A model generated the notes under the pieces. It worked only from the letters and a program-made list of their open reading frames with translations, did not search any database and was not told the DNA's origin. From Porites lobata (Eukaryota; Cnidaria; Anthozoa; Scleractinia; Poritidae), in contig CALNXK010000129.1 of NCBI GenBank assembly GCA_942486035.1, forward strand, positions 271,001 through 335,000: a stretch of DNA of 64,000 nucleotides, given 5' to 3'. A program made the position numbers and the translations under genes. Below are positions 1 through 13,300 of the stretch, piece after piece. How positions within the stretch are numbered: the first letter of the stretch is position 1; each line of letters starts with the position of its first letter.

Positions 1-215
1 TGGTCAGGAAAGTCGCGATCCATTTCAAAAGCACAGGATGGACTTCTAGTTTGGCCAGCTCTCGCATCAGGATAGCATGGTCAATAAGATCAAATCCCTT
101 CGTGAAGTCAGCGAAGAATAGCCGAGCAGAAGCCTTACCACAATCCACTGCTTCATAGACAGCTTGCAGCATGTATAAAAGGGCATCTGTTGTCGAATGC
201 CCCTTACTCACAATA
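1..215 (-). mobile_element. LINE reverse transcriptase relic A, cut by the window edge
   Basis: Read on the minus strand, this stretch encodes a continuous piece of a non-LTR retrotransposon reverse transcriptase. Around position 110 the frame reads FADFTKGFDLIDH, which is palm motif A (the catalytic Asp in the F-x-D-x-x-K-x-F-D pattern), followed by a helix-rich stretch ending in LKWIATFLT near position 1. Upstream of it the frame contains GHSTTDALLYMLQAV, typical of the segment before motif A. The rest lies outside the window. The junction with the next LINE piece near 210 looks abrupt, so this is probably a separate insertion. It is a relic; no full ORF is visible. Confidence 0.75.
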
Positions 216-1340
216 CTCCCAAGGTACCTGAACTCGTCAACTGACCTCCTAGCTCAATCAGTGCTACCCCGTAATCATCACAACTCACATCACACTTCTT
301 GGAACCCTTTTTGTATTTGTGGCAATATTCTTCAGGCTAACCTTCCCTCTGTTCCCCCAGAGAGCATGTGATGTCGTTCATGTTTTGTATCCTGTTTGAC
401 TTAGGGCCGGATTAACAGGGAAACCCGGATCTTGCGGGACCACTGAATACCACACCTCCTTGCAAAGACTGTCCTTGAGTCCTTGACAGCCAATCCAGAA
501 TGACCAGGAAACCTTGTGGACCCCCTCTAATGATTGGGACTGTCTTGACAGGTATTTCGTAGTGCCGGAAGAGCTTCCACAACACCTCCCTGCCGACACT
601 GTCAACTGTGTCAAAGGCCTTTATGTCAATGGACTGCCACTCAGTCCTGTGTTCTACAATAATTCTCAGCGTCGCTATATTGTCCGCACAGCTCCGACCA
701 GGTTCGAAAACCCGCCTGTTCCTCTAGTATTGGCCAATGCCGTTTCATCGCATTCCAAAACCAACCCGCAGAAGAATTTTCTTGCAATATTCAGCAGCAT
801 GATGCTATCCAGTTTTTGCAGACGCTCTGGTAGTGATTCTTTAGCATCTCGATTTACAGATCGTTCCACTCTATCGGCACCTTCTCCTCGTCCCACATCC
901 AATTACTAAGCTCCAGAACAACTTTCTATGACACCTCATCGCCAGCCTTGACTGCCTCTGATGGTATATCGTAGCAGCCTGCTTTTTGATAGTGTTCTTG
1001 ATGTTAGCACGAGGAATGTGACCTTATATCCAGTTCACTGGATGGGTCTGTACCGGAGGGTTTGGAGATTCCTCATGGTTTAAGACACTCTCAAAGTATT
1101 GCCTCCACTTATGTATCTCCTTCCCTGCTGTCCTGAGCAACATTTTTCATCAGCTTACAAGAGCTTTGGAAGTATCCACTCAACTTCCAGGTAACCTCGT
1201 ATAAAGCCTTGAAGTCACCTGTCCTTTGGGCTTCCTCAGCACGCTCCATTTATGACTCAACGTAAACCCTCTCCTCTCTCCTCTACAGTTCATCTCAAGG
1301 CTTTACTTCCCTATTTAACTCCTGGTATCTTTCTCTCGTA
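210..1340 (-). mobile_element. LINE reverse transcriptase relic B, degenerate
   Basis: Minus-strand frames, broken by frameshifts and stops, spell out the ordered parts of a second LINE polymerase. From high to low coordinates: a pre-RT segment near 1140-1260 (EEAQRTGDFKALYEVTWKLSG), a segment near 1040-1080 resembling the HFE-VLN region, LLNIARKFFCGLVLE near 760-800, the motif A region DIKAFDTVD then REVLWKLFRHYEIPVK near 540-620, and a thumb-like FRYLGSIVS near 210-230. This order is that of jockey/RTE/CR1-like ORF2 proteins. The family differs from relic A at motif A. Nothing here is translatable as one protein. Confidence 0.7.
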
Positions 1341-1418
1341 TGGTCAAGATTAGTCAAGCACAGACACCTGTGTGATCGATCTAGGGAGGGGTTCCTCTGT
1401 CAAGAGTGAATGTACACC

Positions 1419-1485
<67 letters not shown>

Positions 1486-1502
1486 GGAGGAGGAGGAGGA
1501 GG
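1419..1502 (+). repeat. Compound trinucleotide microsatellite (ATG)n-(AGG)n
   Basis: About 22 uninterrupted ATG units (1419-1484) pass directly into AGG units (1485-1502). Long open frames over it are artefacts of the repeat (poly-Met, poly-Asp or poly-Ser). Confidence 0.97.
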
Positions 1503-1741
1503 ATCTTTCTCTCGCAGCTTTCTTCTCGCCCGTTGTCCTGGCCATGTTCACGGCATTGCTTTGCCTCGTGTCATTACTTAATTGCCTCCATATTGGTCTA
1601 CCCCTTTGGATTTCACCTTTAGCAGAACGTTTTCGCATGCGCCTCGATTCAGAATAACCAGCATCCACCGAAAGGTCTAACTGTTGAAGACTCTCATACC
1701 TGTTTTGCACCACCAGCTTGAACAAGTCTTTTTGTCTCTAT

Positions 1742-2419
1742 CTGGGGCACCCAACGACAATTTTTGGAAAATATCTGTTCGGAAGACGATTTACTGCACT
1801 TTTCACAAACATGCGAACTCTAAAGTTCAAAAGCCGCCTTCACAATTGCGTTTTTCGCTGCCGTCAATCATAATTACGATCACAAGCAACGAACCTGGAA
1901 ACACAGAAACACACAAAACGGATCGAAATCCACCAATCACAAATCACAAACCTTGACCTTTTGAACCCGTTAAGGTAAAGTTTTGTTTCCTAAGAGGTCC
2001 GTTAAGATGATTGACGGCAGCGAAAAACGCAATCGTCAGTTGTCTTTTGAACTTCAGAATTCGCATGTTTGTGAAAAGCGCAGTAAGATCTAGAATTTTC
2101 GAAACATTTGTTGTTAAATTTCTCGCTTGCCTGCCTTCGGACCCCCCGAAAATGGTATAATTGCCCATTTTTAACGGATTTTTACCCTAAAAAGGTCACC
2201 TAGAATTTTCGGGAGCCTTTTTTCTGGCTGAAATTTTCGAAAAGGTAAGTTTTGATCCCTATAATTTTCGGATCACTAGACTTTCAGCTAGGAAATCCGA
2301 ACAGATGAAAAATTTTTAGGGGATAAAAATATGCCTATATCTACCGTTTAGATACTAAAATACGTTGAACAATGCTATGTTTAAGTGGTTTTGAACTATA
2401 TTCTCGTTGGGTGCCTCTG
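1742..2419. mobile_element. TIR element, family with GGGGCACCCAACG termini, copy 1
   Basis: The left end reads CTGGGGCACCCAACGA and the right end is its complement, TCGTTGGGTGCCTCTG. Identical 6-bp flanks CTCTAT lie at 1736-1741 and 2420-2425, as expected of a target-site duplication. Inside, a long imperfect palindrome pairs 1790-1871 with 2007-2086 around a ~135-bp loop. There is no transposase, so this is a 678-bp non-autonomous element. A second copy with the same ends and another 6-bp duplication is at 39961-40373. Confidence 0.85.
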
Positions 2420-2559
2420 CTCTATATATGTTCCTCAGCTTGGTGACCTATTACGCACTCTAGTTCTTCTTCAATTTTGAAATCTTTACATGATCCGCGC
2501 TTTTCCCATCAACAGGTGGTGATGTGACACAAAATCGTCAATATCAGCACCGCGCATAA

Positions 2560-3580
2560 AGCACGAATAGACAGTATAAGGAGGGGGATTGGGAGACCTT
2601 CACTGATGTCCTCTGGAAGTCTCCGCGCCGGGCAGTGAGCTCCTCCAACCCTTACTAAATGGCGCATTTTCTAGCTGATGTTTAGCACTACCACCTGGTG
2701 AAATCCATGTTTGCTTATAGCAATCTTTCTGAAATGGGAAGAGCGCTCCACCTTTGACCAGCTCATAGTGGTTTGACGAAAGTCGGCCATCTGTCACCAT
2801 TACTATTCTTTTCAGTCCTTGTCACTGTATGACCTTGTCACTGTATGACCGTGACTTGCTACCACCTTGAGTTGAACCTGGCGCTGCTCATCCCCTCGGG
2901 CACCGGTTTCCATTCTAACAGACTCTTTGCACCATCTTTTAGTATAATTAAACCAACTTCTCTCTCATGACGTCACCCGAGTAAAGCAAAGTTTCTTCAG
3001 GAGCCATCATCATCTTAGCTTCCCACTGGAGTTCCATCTTATTTCACTTAACCTCAGGGTGCTTATAGCATACCTTCTCTTTTCATTAACCACCTGCGGT
3101 ACACTTGCCACTCAGCTCTTGAGCATTTTCCTGAAATTCCATTGCCCAATCTTCACCCACACTTCTGGCAACAGCGGTTTAATCGGCGGTTTGGGTGTCA
3201 TTCTTTGCTTCGCATGTTGATTCAACTGTAAGGTGTCCTTTTTATGCCCCTGCTTCTCCACAATGAGGTACGATGGGGAAAAGATACAGGAGCTTAACAC
3301 AGATTTATTATTATCAATTGTGCGACGGTTAATTTTCAATTGAATAGTCTTTTTTAAAACGCCGAATGAAACGTGTACTCTAGATGGTTTACCGTAGTGT
3401 AAACGGTCAATTGGTTAGGCGACGACAGCCTCAGACACCACTGTGACTCCATATTAGAGATCTGTTTGTAGCTTGTATTTACTTCTTTCAGGGGTTCTTC
3501 TTGCCCGGCGCAGAGAAGTCTTCCAGGGGACAGCGCTAAAGGTTTCCCAATTCCCCTCCTTATACTGTTTATATGTGCTT
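2560..3580. mobile_element. Degenerate ~1.0-kb TIR element
   Basis: An ~85-bp left arm (2561-2655, beginning with ACAGTATAAGGAGGGG near 2571) is matched in inverted orientation by 3486-3580. Shared blocks include the GCGCCGGGCA segment. The interior shows no convincing coding sequence; a 16-bp direct repeat (TTGTCACTGTATGACC, twice) lies at about 2819-2851. Confidence 0.65.
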
Positions 3581-4260
3581 TCTGGCTTTCCCTAGTCACA
3601 CAGGCTACGACGACAGGTGTCTAGTACGTTAAGTACGTCGACTTGAGGGTAGCCTGTTCCATGCATCAGGGTAGTGCAGACGGCGCAAAGAGAAGTGAGT
3701 AGGAAAGACAGCCTTATATTTTCCAGCCTTCTGACTTCGCGCTGAACTTCCTTTGCGGAACGCCTAGAACACGCTAACTTTAGGGTGTCGATAAGATTGT
3801 CAACAACACAACAATATAGTGACGTCTTCTATTTTTCACATCATGATCAGCTACTTCCTCTGGATACCAAAGTATTCGTTACATGTTTAAAAGTTCCTCT
3901 TTCTAGGCCGGCGTGATGGTGAGGAGTCTGTGAGGTAAAGCATTTGATTGACTTTTAAAAGCTTCAACAACATTTTCAAATGCGCTTGGGTTTCAGTCCT
4001 GTATCTTATTCTCGCGAAGCTCGCTTCGCAAGGTTCTGCGATACACGTATTTCTAGTTTCTGTTGATGGTATGGTTTCCTGGTTGGAGAAAATGCCATCT
4101 GACATTGTAAATTTCTTCCCCTTCCTGGTGTTCAACCCGGCACCTCCCCGGTGGAAATGAGATGTAAATTTTCCTCGTCCCCAGTTCCCCTCGACTGTTT
4201 TGAACAAAGCGCAGTGATGAGTTGTTCCTTTGGCGTCAATGCATGTTAATTTATAGAAAT
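3581..4260. other. Upstream region of the TMEM181 gene
   Basis: No exon recognised. A short inverted pair around AGCCTGT (about 3602-3660) is probably MITE debris. The TMEM181 promoter must lie here, but no TATA box or other clear core element is visible. Confidence 0.4.
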
Positions 4261-4281
4261 ATGGCTGTGTTTGCGGAGTAG
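4261..4281 (+). promoter_or_regulatory. Short upstream ORF before the TMEM181 start
   Basis: ATG GCT GTG TTT GCG GAG TAG lies 20 bp before the main ATG at 4302. It would be a 6-codon uORF if transcription starts upstream of 4261. The transcription start is not visible, so its use is uncertain. Confidence 0.35.
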
Positions 4282-4301
4282 ATTTTTACTTAGCCCCAGA
4301 A

Positions 4302-7300
4302 ATGGCTACTAAGGAAATGGAATCGTAAGTACAACAGTTAGTTTCCTTTTTAAATATGATTGTCGTTCCTGAAGTCCTGTTTTCTTTTCTTTTAGCACCG
4401 TCCAGATGAGGCTCTACACGCTCACAAAAAGGCAGTTTGTTTTGGTTTTCGTAGCGTTTTTCGTGGCTTTCTTTCTCACGGTTATTATCGGAATTGCAGG
4501 TTTGTCTCGATAAGTAACGTTAATTCTTGCTTCGTGAAAAGTAGCAATGTATTCTTTAGATGTAAGCCCTTTTCTATGCATTTTAATACTCTTAGTTTTA
4601 CAATCAACATTATAACTTGGGAAACTTGAAACGAGCTAAATCGTGCAATAGCTCCTAGTCGCTCCCGCCTCCAATTTTAGGGTATAAGTGAAGGCTCGCG
4701 TTAACTATAGGGGTGAAATTCCATTTTAAAACATGTTTGTCATCTTAATTATACAGAATGAGATATCCCGGTAAAAACTGGACCAGCTGCAAAAAATCGA
4801 ATATTTCCAATGTTAAAGAAAATGCCGTGCAACGACGAGATTATGCCTTAAATTTCTTAATTTACAATTCGAACTTTGGCTGATCGACGAACTCGCCTCG
4901 CCGTGTTCTTGTTCACTTAAAAAACAGCTGAATATTGTGTAAATATTTTCAGGCGAATTGTTTTGAAAGGTCGACCATTGAAACGTGCGACTTAACAATG
5001 ATAATTACGATAAAGGTCCGAGAATATTCTTACTAGTCAGCTGCCCAATATCCATATTTTTAATGCACACACTTAGTATATGTATTTTAAATTAGTTTGT
5101 TCTTCCTGGTTTGTTCTCCACTTTCACTTATTACAATTATTAGGAAAATAAACTATTTTCCTGTTATTTGATCGTGACGTTTAGTAATAAAAAATATTCT
5201 GTTATTCAATCTTACAAGTTATTCACTCCTATTTCAATGCACTTTAATAGTAATTAATTTTAGTAATTCTTACTAGTTGTGAAAGGTAAGTTGCCTCGAA
5301 CGTGTGAGATACACCAGTGTATTATTGCAAAATCAGAGTTCAAATGTTGTGTCCAGATTTGGGTTCTCATAACATAGATCATCTTATTATCAGGAATCTA
5401 TATTCATTTTTTCCCAGAGTTATCAGCCAGGCAAGTAAGGCCTGGTTCAGACGCCGTACCTTTCATGTGCCGAACCTAACTGAATAAGTTCGACTTTGGA
5501 GCGACACTGGCGCGACATCTGATTCAGACAGCGTACCGTGTGTCGAACCTAAGTTAAGTTCGATAAAAGTTCGACAGACTCTGTCGAACTTAACTCTTTT
5601 GCCGCACCAAACTAAAACTGCCGTACCAAGTTGATTCAGACGCTGCTCTTTTGCTGTACTTAATTCATCAGTTAGGTTTGGCACATGAGTGGAGCGGCGT
5701 CTGAACCGGGCCTAAGCCTGATGGCATACTTGCCCGGTTGCAATTTGGGTTGCGCGGACAAAAGTGCAGAATTCTGTAAAAGAACGGTGAAAATTGAACA
5801 TTTCTGATTAGCATCACTGTTAACTACAACAGGCTACAGGCCTAGGCTAAACACAGTTTATTTACGTTTTACAAGTAGCCATGGTTGGTCACTTTGCCAT
5901 GAGGGCAAGACGGTCAACTTATGTTTTTCCTTGCATAAGGTAGTGGCTTCTGGATCATCTTTTTTTTCTGTAGAAGGCAGCGAAGTGTCTTTTTAAAAAT
6001 GTCACATCTTGATGGGTTCACTGAAGGCGACAAAACACCTTCTAAAAGATGCCACATCTTGATGAGTCAGTGCTATGGCATTTTCTACGAATGACCTCTG
6101 AATGCAGTACTTCACAAAAAACTGAGCCTGAGATAGTTTTGTAGAAATAACTGCACCATCAAACAGGGGCGTACATGCCTTTAAGCAAATAAGCACGGCT
6201 TACAAGTGATTCGCACGGTATGAAATGTACTGGAAAAGAGCTGTGTATTTTCCTTTGGTTGATCATCTCCTACAAGAACGATATGACAGGCTACAGTCAC
6301 AAGAGAATTGTTTCTTAGGACAATATCTTGTTCCAGCAAAGCTGAATGCTTTGAACAGTGGAGTACAAGATAAGCTTTATGAAACCCACAAAACTGATCT
6401 TTCAGAGAATAGAGACTTTGACAATGAAATTTTAAGGTGGCAAGCAAAGTGGCCTCATTCATGAAACTGATGGAAAACCAGTGACACATCTCACAGAGAC
6501 ACTCCAGCATGTTAATCCAGACCTTTATCCCAATGTGGTCACAATTATTAACATCCTCCTGACAATACCAGTGTCAACTGCTACCCCTGAACGATCTTTT
6601 AGCACAATGCGCAGAGTGAAGACGTACTTCCGTCTACGACGAAAACAGAGCGACTTGCCCTAATGCATGCTTACGGAGACATACCCACTGATGTAGAAGC
6701 CGTGAAGCCAAGATTTCAGATATGTGTGCAACTAATGTGTCGCTAGTCAATTAGGTCATTACGTTGTTGCTGTTGTTGACCACAACCACAACTGGCTGTT
6801 CTTGTTCAGTGTGGAATCCTGGCATTTGCCAATTAATTTAAGCGCCCAGATTGCACCAGATTACATCTCAGAGTACTTAAATTTTCAGAATTTTCCAGGA
6901 AGGCAGGTCCCCAGACCCCCTAGCGTGTCGCGTCTTAGGCTCTCACCGCACATGCAACATGCATGGATCGCAAAGCAAGGCAGAAACACCAGTTGGCTTT
7001 ATATATAATTTATAATATATATTGGGTTGGTAGTAACGGTGACATCATCGATTTGTGATGTTGAGGTGCCTCGGTTCTGTTTTTGCGTCTGTTTTGGCAA
7101 TCCAGAAATGATTTTGGCCCGAAATTTTGATTAGGAAGTATTTTACCGAAAATATTGCATCAACTTGGCCAGCAGCTTCAATTATCAAAATACAAGCGAA
7201 AATCGAGTTAAAAGAACAATTATTGTCAGTGCGTCTCACTTCACAGATGAGTTTGGTTAGGTCGCGCAATATGTTTCTCTAAAGTGCATTTCAGTTGGCC

Positions 7301-10300
7301 TTTTGTACTGTCAAAATTCTTGTCTTTTTGTCCTAGAATCTAATTTACAATGCATTCTACACCATGGAAAACCCAAATTTAATTTGGCGTTTTCCCTTCT
7401 GATGGATCAAAGTTTCAACTGCCATGTTTTCATTTTTTTTCTAAATCTGACAGCTGAAATACTGCTAAATATGTTTTTCAAATAAAACCAGACAATACAG
7501 AAAGAAAAAGAAAAGAAAGAATGAAGTGTACACGTAGGGATCCTCTCACAACAATATTTGTGGTGGGTCACCTATCCAGTTCTTTACCTCGCCCAACAGG
7601 GCTTAACTTGAGTGGCGCTAAAAACTCGAGTTTCACGAGGGTTGTTGTGATATACGTATTTCTAGTAATATTTGTAAACTGGGCTAAATTTCATTTTGCA
7701 AAGTTGTGGGTCACCTGTTGAAGGTTGTCATAAATTTATATTTCTTATTGTTTTGCTCTCTCAAACAAAATGTACATGTACATGTGTGTTGAGTTTAGGG
7801 TTACTTATGGTCCATTCAATTCCAAGTTTCCCCTTTCCCCAGCCCGCTACCCGTGGATTCAAACCTTAAAGTTACAGAGTAAGTTCTGTGCCATCTAGTA
7901 TGTTGTTGTTGGCTAAAAATTGTCAGGGGGCCGGGGATGTACATGCTGGCCCTATAGAGGGTACTCCCCTATATAATCCATAGACATGTGTGCCACCCCC
8001 AAGGGTATGGCTTTTGCGCCATTTCGGTCTAAAAAGGGATCTAGACTTTGCCCTTTTTTGCCTGGAATCAAGTTTAGTTTTCAGGGGAACTAAAGGAGTA
8101 TATGAATGTATTTGCCGTTTCAATAGGGACCTTAAGCATCGACAACAAAACGGACAATGATGATCGCAACCGAGGCAGACTGGGCCAAGGGTTTCACTTT
8201 CGGCAAGGAAAACGAAGTTTAAGCAGTGCAGCTTCCCAGACAGACAACGACTTTTTCTTTGCGAAGAACTTTGTCTTGTTACAGTCTTGTTATGGCATTC
8301 CAAGACCTCCGTAATTTGCATCTTATAAGCTATGAAGATTGTTTAATCGACGATGGCGAATTTATTATACTTTATGACCTGTATTATTCGATTCTTGAGG
8401 CTTTCTCTTCATTGCGCAGCTTTTGTTTTTGTTTTGAAGTTAAAAGTAAATACCGATCTCAAACAGTTCTTGGCTTGCAGTTACTCTATTCGGCTGCTGA
8501 AGAGAATTCAGTGCTGCTGCAATGTTCTTCCATATTTGTTCTCTCCACGTCAGTTCTCCACGTCATGTTCTGGAGTCCACTGGAAATAGTTGCCTTTAAT
8601 TTATTAGCGGCCAAAAACAACATGAGAACTGATTAATTTTAGTACAACCTAAAATGCACAAACGAACAGCATCTAATCAAGCAGGTTTGGAAGATAGCAG
8701 AGGAAATTTTTACTTGTCTTTTCGACTGGTTGTTCCATCATCACTCAGGTTTTCAGACAAACTGAATCTGAAAAAAAGAAATTCAAGTGAGCAGGCAAAG
8801 AAATCGACAAAGTGCTTAACATTTGGATTCTGCTAATCCACAAAGAATATATTTCTCCTTGTACTGAATGACAAGGGGGAAAAAGAGGGATTTAAATCCT
8901 AAAAGTGTAGTTTTATACTTATGTTTTTGCGACAACGGCGAACCTCCCTGAATTTCATCATCGACGAAGGCTGGACGACGTTTTGATAATCTTACGCATG
9001 CTCAGAAGGTTCACGCAGCAAAATCTCACTTCCGGTCGGCGTCATCGTCTCATTTTGTCGTGGATGCTTAAGGTCGCTATAATTCCAAATGGATAAGAAA
9101 GAACAAGTAATATGTGACTTTGAAATGCATTTTAAGATCAAGAATTCTTTTTGTTGGCATTCTAATCTTATGACAGTCATCATTCCTGCCAGGCAGGTCT
9201 GAAAACAGAAATTGATATCAGAGGCCAGGCCTGAAAAAGGGTGTAAAAAAGGTCAGGATTCTGAAAACTGGACGGCATGTACACCCCCACCAAGAATTTC
9301 CAGGAGGACCCCGCCTGGGATGCTGGCTCCTACCCAATATGTTCCAATGGATCAATTGGGGTTCCACTGTAAAGAGAATTGTCTATTTTAAGTGGGTCTT
9401 TCAATTTAAGAATATAATGTTGAATCATTTTTCAACAGGACCACCTATTATTACAGAACACACCCTACAAGCTTCAGAAATTAGTGAATCAGAAGCAAAG
9501 TTGACGGTTTGTACTACTTCTAGTGTGTATTGTATTGCACATACTGGTAGAATTATATCGATGTCACTTGCTGATAAGACTAATAAAGATTAGTAGCTGG
9601 TCTTTCACCTTGTCATACGTACTTGTTTAGAGATATCAGTGACATTCAACGTGCTTTGCATTCTCTTAACCAATCAAAGCGTTGTACTTAGTTCTTTACT
9701 AATCTTTACTTATGTTTTCGAAACCTCCTCACTTTAATCATGTTAGATAAGTTACTGCTGTAAGTACATGGAGTCTCTGTCTTGTTGTTTTAGACTGGTC
9801 CCTTCAGGATTGACACTGGAATCTTGTCAACGTTTAACCAACAACTCTGGATTCTATGCCAAATTAAGCTGAATGGAACCAAACCAGGTAAATATGTTAT
9901 AGTAATGAAAGTTTATATAGTCATACAAATGATTTATTGATGAACCCAAGCCAGGTGCAGTCCTAGGATAAATACTGACCAATATCCTAAACGAGCGCTA
10001 AAGTTGAAGCTTCTAGTTGTTCTGGGGACATTGCACCCCCTGGAAATTCTTTGGATTTTTACTCCCTGGGTTTCTGAGTCATTCAGACAGGATATTGGCT
10101 AGATTCTAACTTGGAAAGGTTTTTTTCATTAAAAATATATTTATTTATGAAAAATTTGACCGACTTTTGCAAAACGGTGGGAGTTGGTGTGAATCTGTGC
10201 CTGCAAGCGAAACTGATAAGGACAGAATGACTGGATAACCAACAATTTGGCAAACAATTGAAGACCATTTAGCTGTGCTAAAAGATGGATCGAAACACAC

Positions 10301-13300
10301 CTGTAACATTTGGAGTCTTCATAGCCAACAACATTACGGCTTAAAAACCACGCAGGACTATGCTTACCGGGATGATCATATTCCACCTACTTATCTAATA
10401 AAAGAGCTACTTTAATATTATTACCAGATCTGGTCATGAAAATATCATGCAAAAATCACTTGAAATATTTAGAACTACATTGTTAAAGTACAAGTGAACA
10501 CCACTGAAGAAACAAGCCAAGAGCCAGAAATTTGTTTTTATTACCGGTGTATAGTAAGCTACCTCATGATCAAATGCACCCCGGGGCCATAGTTCTGACT
10601 ACTTAAATCTGTATTTCCTGCATGCATAAGATCTTTTTACCCCAATGTTTTCACTGTGTTAGCTGGTATTTCCTGATTTTGGTGCCATATTATTTTGACT
10701 ATTGCATTTTACCCGGGGGCGGGGGAAACTCCCATATGAAAGGGGCAGAGATGCTCGTTGGAAATTTTGAATTAGACCCCTAAAGGAGACCAATCTGGGC
10801 GTGGCCCAACCATTTTATGACCCCTAAAAGAGAACATTTTAAACTTTAATTACATGAATCAAGTAAATAAAATGAACTGAAAATATATAATTTTTCTATA
10901 TTTCTTCATGTGCAACTCTAAAAGAGACCTTTAAGACTAAATATAAAAGGCATTTTGCCCAGAACACCCCAAGTGAGATCAAAATTTGAAATTTACACCC
11001 CCAAGTGAAACTACGAGCATCCCTGCCTCTTTCCTATGGGAGTCCCACCCGGGGCATTTTATTGCTTTTTTTTAAAGTAATGTATGGAATTTTTGTCTTT
11101 ACAGGGACTGCATTAATTCAAAGGTTTCATCTGAGTGTTAAACTGCTTGGAAGAGCCAAGGACAGCAGCTACCATCTTATAGGAACAAATGCTTACAACA
11201 GAACACGTGAACTTAACTGCAATAAGGTGCTTCTTAATTCACTGTATATTCTCTCTCTTCAACAAGATTTACCACCTTAATCATTCAAGACTTGGTCCCA
11301 TCTGGCATTGTGCTCAGTCCCTAGAGTGGGGTAGCAGATCTTGCCTGTATGGTTAAGGTAATAGGTATCTACAGGTGGTTTCCAAAAGCCAGAATGTGCA
11401 GGCCAGACCTATCATTTGAGAAATGAAATATTAGTCTTTTCAGAAAGTTTTTACTAAAACCCATATTTGCCGTGCATACCATTTAGGAATAAACTGATAT
11501 GACTGGATAGTCCTGATTAATAACTGAATTCTCCTTAGGACTGGATTGGTCTGGCCAACCAGTTCTGACGTATGGTAAGGCGTCTTGAGAGTTTTGAACT
11601 GGTCTTGAAATCTTGGAAGCATTTCTGATGAGTCGCAAAGTCTCATTTTTGCATTTCTTCATGCCTTCAGGGCTATCATTCAAATTTCAGGTTTCTGGGG
11701 TAATGATACAAGTAAGCAGGAAATCCAACAGCTAGGGATTTTGTTTGGTTCTATTTTTCTTCTATTTTCCTACAAAAATAGGTGAGGGTCACATTCATAT
11801 AATAGCCGGGGCCCCGGCTCTTAATGACAGCCCTGTGTCTTGGAGCCAGTTGACTTTAAGGTGGCTCGACTGGATTTTTTGGGGTTGATACCTTACCATT
11901 TTCTTAAAATATTAGCGAATTGTGTAGGTAGCATGCTATTTCACTGTTTTGATTATTCTTAAAACTACATTTCGAAATATTTCGAAAACGCTCTCATAGA
12001 ATTTGTTCAAACTTTGCCATAATGGAGGCAATTATAGCAGGTACATACTCCCTTAAGCGATTTCTTCAAAAAACTCCTGGAAGAGAGAAACACAAAGATA
12101 AATGAAAAACGTAATGGCGTCATTACGTTGCCATGGCGACTCCGATTGCAATAAAACCCAGATCATAAGAAATTTTCATCTTTATATAATACAGTTGTGG
12201 TAACCTTTTTTCCATATCTTTACTCATGCAGACGTAGTTAATGCTCAAAGTTGGGAGATATCAACCCCAAAAAATCCAGTCGAGCCACCTTAATTTGCTT
12301 GCAAAGTCTTGGATTTTGAAGGCCTTGGTGATTACTCATAGGTTTACCATACAGGTTCTTACGCTAACCAGGGTCATTTCACTTAATAAACACGTACGTT
12401 TTGTAGGTTTATCTTGCTTCTGACTGCATTTATAGGTAGTTCACGTTTACTTGGTTGATGTATTTTACAGTATTATATATTCTTATGAACTTTTCATCTC
12501 AGGAATGCAAGCCATTGGTGATTCTACATCTTGGATACATCGATTATCCATCTTATGTTGCTGTTGTTAGATTTCACAACCTCAACTTACCGAAAGGAAT
12601 TCAAATTAGTGACATTGACTTTCAGGTAAGATTACATGGAAAGTTATCTCTTTCTGTGCTACAAATTTGTACTCATCAGTCACATAATGGTATAATTTGT
12701 TCATAAGTTTTGTTATTAATATTGATTTTTGATGTTGTGTTTGTGTTTGTAGTTGAAATACTACAATGCAGACTTCACGCAGGTGGAAATATGGTTTAGA
12801 TTTGTTTTTCTGGTTCTCACATTCATGGTCACAGTAAGCTGTTTTTCTCTTACTTTTTAATTCAAATGGACTGAATTAAGTTTCTTGTGTTTTTGTGCTG
12901 TGATAAATCTATTTGTGGCTTGATCTGTTATTAAATGAAAGTTTTGTTGTTTCTAGTGCATGTTTGCCCATTCTCTGAGAAGGTTTCCACTACATGAGTG
13001 GTCAATTGAACAAAAGTATGTGACATTTACTATTATTTTGTACCATAAATTCTTGTATTTTTATTTCCTTTATGACACAACGTATTTATTTGAATAAGCG
13101 CCCAACCTTGAATTAGAAGCCCACCTCAAATAAGCGCCCATCCTAAAGGCAGAAAAAGTTAATAAGCGCCCAGCCTCGAGTAAGCGCCCACCCCCACCCC
13201 ACCCACTTTAGTGAAAATGAGATTGAAATTTAAATTGAAATTGAATAAGTACTAATAAGAGACTTCCCCGAAGACGGAGTTTTCTTCTGCGTAGTTTACA

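Noticed and set aside
1381..1725. Poly-Asp, poly-Met and poly-Ser open frames
   Set aside because: All are translations of the (ATG)n/(AGG)n microsatellite.
8226..8636. 136-codon plus-strand ORF in TMEM181 intron 2
   Set aside because: It lies in repeat-like sequence, lacks similarity to known proteins and overlaps other-frame ORFs of similar length.
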